DNA from: a bacterium | Lineage (GTDB): Bacteria > Patescibacteriota > Patescibacteriia > UBA2591 > MWDC01 | Length of the DNA: 34,961 bases | Assembly (NCBI GenBank): GCA_021158435.1 | Contig: JAGGUQ010000005.1 | Coordinates: 64,527-99,487, forward strand | Direction of reading: 5' to 3' | In this document: positions 25,303 to 32,372 of the stretch, piece by piece | How positions within the stretch are numbered: the stretch's first letter is position 1 | Layout: each line of letters opens with the position of its first letter | The notes under the pieces: model-generated | Seen by the model: the letters and a program-made list of their open reading frames with translations, nothing else | Databases searched by the model: none | What the model was told of the DNA's origin: nothing | Translations under genes and position numbers: made by a program

Positions 25303-25363
25303 ATTATTATTTTTTCTCTTTTTAAGTTAAGATTTGACCTTTAAACTTTTGAACTTTATCTTT

Positions 25364-25391
25364 ATATTATTAAAATAGAAATGGATGTCAA
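25364..25391 (-). promoter_or_regulatory. Candidate promoter of the toxin-antitoxin pair
   Basis: TTGACA (25391-25386) is followed after 16 nt by TAATAT (25369-25364) on the minus strand. It lies 62 nt upstream of the antitoxin ATG with no other gene between. Confidence 0.45.
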
Positions 25392-25521
25392 ATTTTACTC
25401 TCTTAAATATGTTTTTGGAGTTTTAGAATTATTCCCTATTTTCTCCAATTTGCTCTGAATTTACTCTAAACATTTTACTTCCAAGTCTATCCCATATAAA
25501 ATTTTCATTCCATTATACAAA

Positions 25522-25591
25522 TCCAGAGGCTACATCCGGAGGCAGTCTCCGGAGGTAGACTCCGGGATAAGCCTTCGGGATTAGGTGAGAC
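25522..25591 (+). repeat. GC-rich palindromic repeat, copy 3
   Basis: It contains two overlapping hairpins: CCGGAG-GCAGT-CTCCGG and CCGGAG-GTAGA-CTCCGG (25536-25567). The 32-nt core matches copy 1 at 31 of 32 positions. It lies between the antitoxin and tRNA-Arg, inverted relative to copy 2. Confidence 0.85.
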
Positions 25592-25654
25592 TACTTTTCA
25601 GTAGAGCGAGGATTATAAAAATAGGGTTGGCACCATTTGTCAAGAAAACAAAAA

Positions 25655-25727
25655 TGCCCCTAGCAGGAATCGAACCTGCACTCTTGGGTTCCGCAAACCC
25701 ATGTTTTATCCATTAAACTATAGGGGC
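25655..25727 (-). tRNA. tRNA-Arg (anticodon GCG)
   Basis: A 73-nt cloverleaf: acceptor GCCCCTA/TAGGGGC, D-arm GTTT...AAAC with GGA in the loop (A20, an arginine identity base), anticodon arm TGGGT-TTGCGGA-ACCCA giving GCG (codon CGC), and T-loop TTCGATT. The discriminator is A and no CCA is encoded. Its 5' end directly abuts the TAG of the upstream gene (25728-25730), so it is probably cut out of a joint transcript. Confidence 0.93.
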
Positions 25728-26252
25728 CTATAACCCAAGCCAACGATTTATTTTCTCAATCCAACCCTCATAAGGCCTGGAAACATCCTCTGGAATATAT
25801 TTCTTTAGAAATGAACGAATTTTCATTGGGTTTTGATCTTTCAACAAAACAGAAATATTAGCTGATAATGGGACTCTTAAATCAAAATATATTCTTTTTA
25901 CTCCTTCTGGCTCATAAATTATTCTAAAATTTTTTATCTCTTCCCAGGGATAAAACTTTTCATTCAAACTTATTCCATCCTCAAATATACAAAAAGAAAT
26001 CTCTGATTTATCTTTCCACTCATTCAAAATAATTACAAAAAATAAAATTAAAAGTAAAGCAAAAAGAAAGTTGCCTGTAAGAACTGCCCAAATCAAAAGA
26101 ATTAGCCAAATCGTTATCAGAAGAAGGTAGTAACTTTTTGTTCTTTTTCTTTCTTCTGCATAAGAAAAATTCCAGGAAAACTTTGCTTTTTTATCCTTCT
26201 TGCTCTGATTAGTTAAATTAGAATTTTTATTTTTAGATTCTGCAGTTGACAT
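25728..26252 (-). CDS. Two-helix membrane protein with cytoplasmic PH-like domain
   Basis: 174 aa, function unknown. A polar Ser/Asn/Lys N-terminus (about 1-40) is followed by two adjacent membrane helices (YYLLLITIWLILLIWAVL and LFALLLILFFVIILNEW). A C-terminal domain follows with CIFEDGISLNEKFYPWEEIKNFRI, the strand pattern of bacterial PH-like (DUF5673/bPH) domains after a helical hairpin. It is transcribed toward tRNA-Arg, with its stop codon touching the tRNA. It is divergent from the SIMPL gene across a 66-nt AT-rich gap. Confidence 0.6.
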   Translation of the reverse strand: MSTAESKNKNSNLTNQSKKDKKAKFSWNFSYAEERKRTKSYYLLLITIWLILLIWAVLTGNFLFALLLILFFVIILNEWKDKSEISFCIFEDGISLNEKFYPWEEIKNFRIIYEPEGVKRIYFDLRVPLSANISVLLKDQNPMKIRSFLKKYIPEDVSRPYEGWIEKINRWLGL

Positions 26253-26318
26253 AATTATTAAGTTAAAATAAACTAAGTAAATTAAAGGTTAATATATATT
26301 TTATTTAATAACACTTTT

Positions 26319-27092
26319 ATGAAAGAATTAAAAGTTGAACTAAAAATTATTTTAGGGGTTCTTATTTCTGCTTTACTTATTGCTCTAACAATTTTTATTG
26401 CTGTAAACACTCAAAATGCTATAAAACAAGGAAGGTACATTGGTCAAGGAATTGAACCTACATATCACATTAGCGTTTCGGACAAAGCAGAAATTTATGC
26501 CAAACCTGATCTTGCTTTAATAGACTTTTCTGTAATAACTGAAGGAAAAACTCCGGAAAAAACAATGGAAGATAACACATTAAAAATGAATAAAGTAATA
26601 GAAATTGTTAAAGAACTTGGTGTAGAAGAAAAAGATATAAAAACTACTCAGTTTACTATTACTCCTCGTTATGAATATACAAGAGAACCCTATCGCCAAA
26701 ACCTTATTGGTTATAGAGTTACCCAAACTTTATCAGTAAAAATTAGAAATTTTGACAAAATAGGCGAAATTATTGAAAGTGCAGTTGAACAAGGAGCAAA
26801 TCAAGTTGGAGATCTTCAATTTACTATTGATAATCAAGATGAACTAAAAAGACAAGCAAGAAAACAAGCAATTGAAAAGGCAAAAGAAAAAGCAAAACAA
26901 ATAGCTTCTGATTTAGGGGTAAGCCTTGGCCGAATTATTGATTTTAGGGAAACAAGCAGAACACCAATTATTTACCCACGACTTGAATTTACTGACAAAG
27001 CTCTTGGTAGCATTGAAGAAGAAAATGTCCAAATACAACCTGGTGAAAATAAAATTGAGGTTAATGTAACTATTACTTACGAAATAAACTAA
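26319..27092 (+). CDS. SIMPL-domain (DUF541) membrane-anchored protein
   Basis: 257 aa, exported and held by an N-terminal helix (IILGVLISALLIALTIFIAV). The SIMPL domain fills the rest: ISVSDKAEIYAKPDLALIDFSV at the start, KDIKTTQFTITPRYEY in the middle, and QARKQAIEKAKEKAKQIASDLGVSLGRII at the end, the usual helix of the family. The length is typical. Biochemical function is unknown for most members, though oxidative-stress and ring-forming roles are reported for some. It converges on trxB: its TAA overlaps the trxB TAG in the sequence CTAA. Confidence 0.9.
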   Translation: MKELKVELKIILGVLISALLIALTIFIAVNTQNAIKQGRYIGQGIEPTYHISVSDKAEIYAKPDLALIDFSVITEGKTPEKTMEDNTLKMNKVIEIVKELGVEEKDIKTTQFTITPRYEYTREPYRQNLIGYRVTQTLSVKIRNFDKIGEIIESAVEQGANQVGDLQFTIDNQDELKRQARKQAIEKAKEKAKQIASDLGVSLGRIIDFRETSRTPIIYPRLEFTDKALGSIEEENVQIQPGENKIEVNVTITYEIN

Positions 27093-28012
27093 TTAAATTT
27101 TTTAAGATATTCCAAAGCAGAGTTAACAGCAATGGCTCCTTCAGCCATTGCTGTTATTATTTGCTTAAAACCATTAGACCCAGAACTTACATCCCCAGCA
27201 GCAAAAGCTCCTTTTACATTTGTTTGCTGGGCTTTATCTACTTTAATTAATCCTTCTGAGTCTTTATCTAAAGAAAAATCCATTTTTGGCAAATTAGCCA
27301 CCCCTCCTATTTCAATAAACAATCCATTTAACTCAAGTTCTTTATCTTTGTTTCCAGATTCTATAACAATTGCTTTTAAGTTTTCATCTCCTATTAATTC
27401 CTTAACCTGAGCATCCCAAAAAATTTCTATTTTTTTATTTTCCAAAACTTTATCAATCCAAACAATTTCAGCAGGCAATTCCTGCTTATTTTTTTCCAAA
27501 CAAATTAAGTAAACTTTCTTGGCAAGATTAGATAAATATAAGGCTGCTGTTAAAGCAGCATTGCCACCCCCAACTACACCAACTACTTTATCTTGGTAAA
27601 AAAAACCATCACAAGTTGCGCAGTAATGAACACCCTTACCTTGCAATTCCTTTTCTTTTTCAAGTCCTAATTTTTTTCTTTTAGTACCTGTAGCCAAAAT
27701 TATTGTTTTTGCCTGAAACTCTTCCTGGTTGGTTTGAACTAAAAAGCCTTTTTCTGTTTTTTTAATAAACTCAACCTTTCCTAAAAGAATATTTGCCCCT
27801 GCATTTTTAACATTATCAAACATCTTTTGAGCCAACTCAACTCCTAAAATTTCTTTTTCCGTTGGAATGTTGCAAATTTTAAAAGCAAAACCAACCTGCC
27901 CTCCTTTTATTTCTCCAATTGCTAAATGGTTTAGCTTATACCTTGTTGCATAAAGCGCAGCACTAAGTCCAGCTGGCCCAGTGCCAACAATTAAAACATC
28001 ATATTGATTCAT
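27089..28012 (-). CDS. trxB: Thioredoxin reductase-like flavoprotein
   Basis: It reduces thioredoxin or a related disulfide protein with FAD and NAD(P)H; 307 aa. Motifs are GTGPAGLSAALYATR (FAD, 10-24), the redox pair CATC (131-134), the pyridine nucleotide loop VGGGNAA (147-153), and AAGDVSSG near the end. The NADPH-type motif HRRxxxR after the second nucleotide-binding strand is missing. The sequence there is LICLEKNKQELPA, with an acidic Glu where NADH-preferring enzymes often have one. A 14-bp hairpin lies inside its 3' coding end. It follows the MBL-translin cassette in the same direction. Confidence 0.93.
   Translation of the reverse strand: MNQYDVLIVGTGPAGLSAALYATRYKLNHLAIGEIKGGQVGFAFKICNIPTEKEILGVELAQKMFDNVKNAGANILLGKVEFIKKTEKGFLVQTNQEEFQAKTIILATGTKRKKLGLEKEKELQGKGVHYCATCDGFFYQDKVVGVVGGGNAALTAALYLSNLAKKVYLICLEKNKQELPAEIVWIDKVLENKKIEIFWDAQVKELIGDENLKAIVIESGNKDKELELNGLFIEIGGVANLPKMDFSLDKDSEGLIKVDKAQQTNVKGAFAAGDVSSGSNGFKQIITAMAEGAIAVNSALEYLKKFN
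27124..27163 (+). terminator. Hairpin inside trxB, possible terminator of the SIMPL gene
   Basis: A perfect 14-bp inverted repeat, TAACAGCAATGGCT / AGCCATTGCTGTTA with loop CCTTC, starts 32 nt after the SIMPL stop. It is followed by TTATTT on the plus strand. It encodes the conserved TrxR segment TAMAEGAIAV on the minus strand. The T-run is imperfect, so termination is only probable. Confidence 0.5.
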
Positions 28013-28033
28013 TATATATATTGTTAAAAAAAC

Positions 28034-29209
28034 TTAATATTCTTTACCATGAAAAATTACTTTCTCCTGATGTAATCCAGGAAACTCTGTTTCAATTGAT
28101 TCTAACATTGCCCTTATTTTCAAAACCAAAGAATCAACTAATTTACCATAGCCTTCATATTCACGGGCAATTACTCTTAAAGAGTTTTCTATTCCTATTA
28201 AAGCATAAAAAGACAACTTTGCTGAAAAATTTGCATCTCTTTGCAAAAGCTTATTAAAAACCTCTTTTTCTTTAATTCCTGATAAATATTTACTAAGCAA
28301 TGCCCGATAAAGTTTTGTCTCAAGAATGTTAATATCCCAACCTATTTCGCTAAGAACACCTAAATTCTTTCTAGCTAAGGATTCCCGACGAGAAAAAAAG
28401 TCTAAAAAAATAGCTGTTTCTAAAACAATTTGATGCCCCTTCTCCCACAAAGGAAACTCACTTGCCTGAGGATAATCTCCATTTTTTAGAGAAAATATCT
28501 CATTTAAATCAATACCCTTTTTAATAAAATATGCTTCCATTTTTTCCTGAACTCTTTTAAAACTCAACTGCACATCTTTGAAAAACTGCTTCCAAGAAAC
28601 ATAGTTCTTACCTTCAATTATATGATTAACTCTTAAAAGCAAGAATTCTTTAAAAAAGGAACATTGCGAATACTTTGGACATTCTTGACACCTCCTATCA
28701 CAAAGAAAAAAGGGCATTTTCTTGAAAATTTTTTCCGGTGATTCCAATAAATCTTTAGGAAAGCCTATTTTTTTCTTAACTGAATCTTTTTTGCTTTTGG
28801 TTTTCTGGGTAAGCATATCTAATTCTTGAAGGGTAACTTTAGCCCACTCTCTCATTTCCCTATCTTTTTCCTTCTGAAGATAATCTTTTATGATCTTTTT
28901 TGAATACTGCGTCCCATCACAAGCCAACAAAATTAAGGACTCTTTTTTCTTTGAATTGGACTTAGATTGATACAAATCCTTTGCCAACTTCTTTCTTTTT
29001 GCTTGATCTAATCCTAGTGCCTTTTTCAAAACTTTCCTCTTTAAAGAAAAATAATTATTCAAAAGCCTTACTTCTGGGCTGTCTGGGCCAACCAAGAGAA
29101 TTTCGCCATTTATTCCCATTTTTTCAATTTCCTTCATTGCCCTTTTTAGGGCTTTAATTATCTGTCTGTTTATATCTTTTCCATTATTTTTATTATTTTC
29201 TGGCCTCAT
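28034..29209 (-). CDS. Unrecognised helical protein with four-Cys motif
   Basis: 391 aa, no family recognised. The N-terminal half is basic and helical. Residues 170-183 hold CDRRCQECPKYSQC, a C-x3-C-x2-C-x5-C cluster that could bind zinc or an iron-sulfur cluster. The C-terminal half is helical and soluble (EKGHQIVLETAIFLDFFSRRES and SFYALIGIENSLRVIAREY). No membrane segment or signal peptide is seen. It overlaps the 91-aa membrane gene by 17 nt and is the last gene of the MBL-translin cassette, 21 nt before trxB. Its company suggests an RNA- or redox-linked role, but this is only inference. Confidence 0.6.
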   Translation of the reverse strand: MRPENNKNNGKDINRQIIKALKRAMKEIEKMGINGEILLVGPDSPEVRLLNNYFSLKRKVLKKALGLDQAKRKKLAKDLYQSKSNSKKKESLILLACDGTQYSKKIIKDYLQKEKDREMREWAKVTLQELDMLTQKTKSKKDSVKKKIGFPKDLLESPEKIFKKMPFFLCDRRCQECPKYSQCSFFKEFLLLRVNHIIEGKNYVSWKQFFKDVQLSFKRVQEKMEAYFIKKGIDLNEIFSLKNGDYPQASEFPLWEKGHQIVLETAIFLDFFSRRESLARKNLGVLSEIGWDINILETKLYRALLSKYLSGIKEKEVFNKLLQRDANFSAKLSFYALIGIENSLRVIAREYEGYGKLVDSLVLKIRAMLESIETEFPGLHQEKVIFHGKEY

Positions 29210-29468
29210 TTTTTAAACGATTTGTAATAATTTTATAAATGTTTTCCAAAAAATCCCCTCCTGCATAACCAATTACAAAAGGAAATATAACACCTTTTAC
29301 CTGAAAAAGCAAAGAAACTACACCTCCAATAACACCACAAATAAGAGATAAAGCCAAAAAATACAAAAGGTCAAATTTTACATTTTTGTAAGAAAGCTGA
29401 TGTTTAACAAAACCAGTCAGCCCTCGAATAATCCCTCCACTAAAACCTAACAAAAAATTTATCAACAT
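29193..29468 (-). CDS. Small hydrophobic protein, two to three membrane segments
   Basis: 91 aa, no family recognised. Hydrophobic, glycine-rich stretches are FLLGFSGGIIRGLTGFV, LLYFLALSLICGVIGGVVSLLF and IFPFVIGYAGGDFLENI. The C-terminus is basic (ITNRLKNEARK). GG pairs suggest tight helix packing. It lies 10 nt after the translin gene and overlaps the Cys-motif gene by 17 nt, so it is translated as part of that unit. Confidence 0.6.
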   Translation of the reverse strand: MLINFLLGFSGGIIRGLTGFVKHQLSYKNVKFDLLYFLALSLICGVIGGVVSLLFQVKGVIFPFVIGYAGGDFLENIYKIITNRLKNEARK

Positions 29469-29478
29469 AAATTTAGAT

Positions 29479-30036
29479 TTATCTTTTTGTTTTTATTTCA
29501 TAAATTATTTGCTCTGCCTTTTCTAAATTCCTTTTTGCCTCATCATATTTATGACGCAAATATCCTGTTAAATTAATTTTTGTTAATTCTCCAACAATAT
29601 CAGCTACTATATTTTTTACTTTTTCTACTTCATCAAACCTCCCATTTGTAGACAAAACAATCATCCTTCTAACTAACTCGCCTGTTAAATCACAAAGTCC
29701 AGCTAAATAATCATCAAATCTTAGCCACTTCTTGTTTATCAACTTGATTTTATTAAATTTTAAAACCTGCCAGAACAATTTAGCTTCTACATATTCCTCT
29801 ACTGCTGCTTTATAAGCACCATTAAAACGAAGATCCAATGCCTGATTTAGCTTTTTTTGAAGAGAACTTAAGATCTTTTCTGCCTCATTTAATATCTTTT
29901 CCCCTGAAGAAATCTCTTCTCTTTGAAAACAAAAAATGGCCTGCTTTGCTTTATGAAGGGCTAAATTAGCCTGATTAATAACAAAAATTCTAATTTTCTC
30001 ATAAATTTGATATTCTTTTCTCAATTTAGAAAACAT
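29479..30036 (-). CDS. Translin-family protein (C3PO-like RNase candidate)
   Basis: 185 aa, all-helical, matching translin from end to end. The clearest parts are EEYVEAKLFWQ (80-90), LRFDDYLAGLCDLTGELVRR (105-124) and the C-terminal GYLRHKYDEAKRNLEKAEQII. Translin and TRAX form ring-like C3PO RNases in eukaryotes, and archaeal translins can also be RNases. The catalytic acids of TRAX (E126, E129, D193, E197) have counterparts here: Glu81 and Glu84 in EYVEA, Asp116 and Glu120 in DLTGE. The spacings (3 and 4) agree. It is coded 3 nt after an MBL-fold hydrolase. Translins are mainly known from eukaryotes and archaea, so a bacterial copy suggests transfer or an old CPR acquisition. Confidence 0.8.
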   Translation of the reverse strand: MFSKLRKEYQIYEKIRIFVINQANLALHKAKQAIFCFQREEISSGEKILNEAEKILSSLQKKLNQALDLRFNGAYKAAVEEYVEAKLFWQVLKFNKIKLINKKWLRFDDYLAGLCDLTGELVRRMIVLSTNGRFDEVEKVKNIVADIVGELTKINLTGYLRHKYDEAKRNLEKAEQIIYEIKTKR

Positions 30037-30039
30037 AGT

Positions 30040-30690
30040 TTAAAAAATTTTAAATTCTTCTTTGTCTTTGGCTACTTCAATTTTTACTAAACCACCTCCT
30101 ATTTTCTTTAATTCTTTTAAAAGCTTCCTATTTCCCATTTGGCATGGCTGCTTGCCAAAATGAGTAAAAATAACCCAAGGAATATTATGCTTCTTAACCC
30201 ATTGAAGCTGAGTTTTCATACTTGCATGGCCAAAAATCTGACCAGTTTTTTTATTCTTCCTAACCAAATCTCTTTTCAAGCTTGACCCATCACCAATATA
30301 TAAATCAAGATGTTCTAATGCTTTGTCCCTATCTTTTATCCACAAAACATCTGGGAAATATCCTGCTTTAAATCCTTTATACTCAAAACGAAAACCATTG
30401 GCTGGACATCTAATAGAATGCAAAACAGGAAAGGGAACTATTTTCAACCCCTTTATTATAAGGGATTTCTTTAAAAGATATTTTTCAGGATTTTCTATAC
30501 CCCTACTATGATCTGGATGTAGATGAGTAATAAAAATTTTATTCGGTTTATATTTTAAAAAAATACTTTCCCCGCAATCAAATAAAACTTTGTAGTGAGG
30601 AATTTTTATTAAAAGAGAAGAATAATGTTTATGAGAATAATTAGATTCTTCAATATATCCTTTTGTTCCTAAGAACTTAAGAATTAACAT
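30040..30690 (-). CDS. MBL-fold metallo-hydrolase
   Basis: 216 aa with the metallo-beta-lactamase fold. Metal ligands are in THLHPDHSRG (His56, His58, Asp60, His61), with Asp134 in YIGDGSS and His155 in FGHAS, and His177 in FTHFGKQ. The first strand reads LKFLGTKGYIEE and the FDCGES segment follows. This resembles PhnP/RNase Z-like phosphodiesterases more than beta-lactamases; the substrate is unknown. It is the first gene of the cassette with translin (3 nt), the 91-aa membrane protein and the Cys-motif protein. That suggests RNA or nucleotide phosphodiester chemistry. Confidence 0.8.
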   Translation of the reverse strand: MLILKFLGTKGYIEESNYSHKHYSSLLIKIPHYKVLFDCGESIFLKYKPNKIFITHLHPDHSRGIENPEKYLLKKSLIIKGLKIVPFPVLHSIRCPANGFRFEYKGFKAGYFPDVLWIKDRDKALEHLDLYIGDGSSLKRDLVRKNKKTGQIFGHASMKTQLQWVKKHNIPWVIFTHFGKQPCQMGNRKLLKELKKIGGGLVKIEVAKDKEEFKIF

Positions 30691-30731
30691 TATATTTTAA
30701 TATTTTTTAAAAATATAACAAGGAATTGCTC

Positions 30732-31976
30732 CTACTTTTTAAAATAAGGAAACTTCTTAGCTAAAGCAATAACCTGCTTTTTCACATCTTCTTTCACCTT
30801 TTTGTTCTTAGGATTTTTAAGAATCCGAACAATCAACTGACCAATAAGCTTCATTTCCCTTTCCTTCATTCCCCTAGTTGTTAAAGCTGGTGTTCCTAAA
30901 CGTAATCCAGAAGGGTTATTCGGAGAAGCATCATCAAAAGGAATTACATTTCTATTAGTATAAATCCCTGTTTCTTCTAAAATCCTTTCTGCTTCCAGGC
31001 CTGAAATTTTTAGTGGCCTTAAATCAATGAGTAAAAGATGATTATCTGTGCCTCCTGTTATTAACCTTATATTTTCCTTTAACAGAACTTTAGCTAACTG
31101 ACGAGCATTTTTTATAACTTGCTCTTGGTATTTTTTAAAGCTTAAGGTCCTTGCTTGTTTAAAACAAACTGCTTTTGCAGCAATTACATTTTCAAAAGGT
31201 CCACCTTGAATTCCTGGGAAAACCATCCTATTAATTATTTTCTCAAATTTTTTCTTGCCCAAAACAACACCCCCTCGCGGGCCTCTTAATGTTTTTTGGG
31301 TAGTTAAAGTTACTAAATCTACCCAAGGAAAGGGGTTTGGATGCAATCCAGCAGCAACCAATCCTGCGATATGAGCAATATCTGCAAGATGATAAGCTCC
31401 ATATTTATGGGCAATATTATTAATTAAACGAAAATTAATTTTTCTTGGGTAAGAAGAAGCTCCACTAACAATTAGTTTTGGTCTATATTTTCTTGCTAAA
31501 ATTTCTACTTGCTCGTAATCAATTAATTCTGTTTCTTTTTTCACTCCATAATGAATAAAATGAAAAAACTTACCAGAAAAAGAAACTTTAGCTCCATGTG
31601 AAAGATGGCCTCCAGCGTTCAAATCCATAGATAAAACTCTATCCCCCTTCTTTAATAAAGCAAAATAACAAGCCATATTAGCTTGCGTCCCAGAATGAGG
31701 CTGAACATTAGCAAAGTCAGCTTTAAAAAGCTCTTTGGCTCTTTTTATGGCTAAGATTTCAATCTTGTCAATATATTTATTCCCGCTATAATAGCGAAAA
31801 TTAGGATATCCTTCAGAATATTTATTAGTTAAACAAGAACCAAGTGCTTCTAAAACAGCTAGTGAAGTAAAATTCTCTGAAGGAATCATCACTAATCCCC
31901 TTTTTTGTCTCTGCTCTTCTTGTTTAAGAAAACGAAAAACTAAAGAATCCACTTTTCTTAACTTTGCCTCTTGCAT
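30732..31976 (-). CDS. glyA: Serine hydroxymethyltransferase
   Basis: It converts serine and tetrahydrofolate to glycine and methylene-THF, feeding thymidylate (thyX) and purine synthesis. At 414 aa it is normal length. PLP motifs are IPSENFTSLAVLEALGS, NVQPHSGTQANMA, DIAHIAGLVAAG and the lysine loop LTTQKTLRGPRGG (Lys228). The residue before the lysine is Gln227, where most SHMTs have His (E. coli His228). The gene is 41 nt upstream of the MBL gene in the same direction, so it may be part of the same transcript. Confidence 0.95.
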   Translation of the reverse strand: MQEAKLRKVDSLVFRFLKQEEQRQKRGLVMIPSENFTSLAVLEALGSCLTNKYSEGYPNFRYYSGNKYIDKIEILAIKRAKELFKADFANVQPHSGTQANMACYFALLKKGDRVLSMDLNAGGHLSHGAKVSFSGKFFHFIHYGVKKETELIDYEQVEILARKYRPKLIVSGASSYPRKINFRLINNIAHKYGAYHLADIAHIAGLVAAGLHPNPFPWVDLVTLTTQKTLRGPRGGVVLGKKKFEKIINRMVFPGIQGGPFENVIAAKAVCFKQARTLSFKKYQEQVIKNARQLAKVLLKENIRLITGGTDNHLLLIDLRPLKISGLEAERILEETGIYTNRNVIPFDDASPNNPSGLRLGTPALTTRGMKEREMKLIGQLIVRILKNPKNKKVKEDVKKQVIALAKKFPYFKK

Positions 31977-32027
31977 AAATTTTATTTTTTATTATATTTA
32001 ATATACACTGATAAGAATAAAAATAAA

Positions 32028-32103
32028 GGGCAGTTAGCTCAGTTGGTAGAGCGTCACGTTGACGTCGTGAAGGTCATAGGTTCGAATCCTATACTGCCCA
32101 CCA
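32028..32103 (+). tRNA. tRNA-Val (anticodon GAC), with encoded CCA
   Basis: A standard cloverleaf: acceptor GGGCAGT/ACTGCCC, D-arm with GTTGGTAGAGC, anticodon arm TCACG-TTGACGT-CGTGA giving GAC (Val), and T-loop TTCGAAT. The 3' CCA is encoded, unlike in the tRNA-Leu and tRNA-Arg of this window. It is followed by a terminator. Confidence 0.95.
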
Positions 32104-32116
32104 TCTTAAAAGCAAA

Positions 32117-32152
32117 AAGACCCCTACTATTAAATAGGGGTCTTATTTTTTA
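32117..32152 (+). terminator. Terminator of tRNA-Val
   Basis: The stem AAGACCCCTA / TAGGGGTCTT with loop CTATTAAA is followed by ATTTTTT. It lies 13 nt after the tRNA CCA and also sits next to the stop of the convergent 69-aa gene. Confidence 0.88.
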
Positions 32153-32359
32153 ACGAGACGGAACAACCTTTATTTCAAAGTCGCGTCCTTTAGAATCAAA
32201 AACCTTCGTCACTTTTAATAAATCTTCTTCGTAAAAAACCATTTCTCCTTCAAAACCCATTTCTCCTTTTCTTGTAGCCTTTACTGCTTCATAATCATTT
32301 TCTGCGGCAAACAAATAAACGCTGTTCTTCATTCTATCAAAAAAGAGATAAACATTCAT
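32150..32359 (-). CDS. Small hypothetical protein, 69 aa
   Basis: No family is recognised. The sequence is a mixed alpha/beta domain (NVYLFFDRMKNSVYLFAAENDYEAVKA, ending FEIKVVPSR), cytosolic, with no signal or membrane segment. A strong Shine-Dalgarno GGAGG lies 5 nt before the ATG, which supports it being a real gene. It follows speD by 13 nt and probably shares its transcript. Confidence 0.65.
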   Translation of the reverse strand: MNVYLFFDRMKNSVYLFAAENDYEAVKATRKGEMGFEGEMVFYEEDLLKVTKVFDSKGRDFEIKVVPSR

Positions 32360-32372
32360 TTCTCCCTCCTTT

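Larger units (their letters stand above)
25303..25654. other. Gene-free region with promoters, repeat and hairpins
   Basis: No coding gene is seen. It holds the antitoxin promoter (about 25364-25391), the GC-rich repeat copy 3 (25522-25591), and a short hairpin CTACT-GAAA-AGTAG on the minus strand (about 25590-25604). A TTGACA on the minus strand at about 25642 is followed by a TATAAT 20 nt later, a spacing longer than usual. A structured non-coding transcript is possible but unproven. Confidence 0.5.

Noticed and set aside
24762-25591. CRISPR array made of the GC-rich units
   Set aside because: The units are adjacent palindromes without regular unique spacers, and no cas genes are present.
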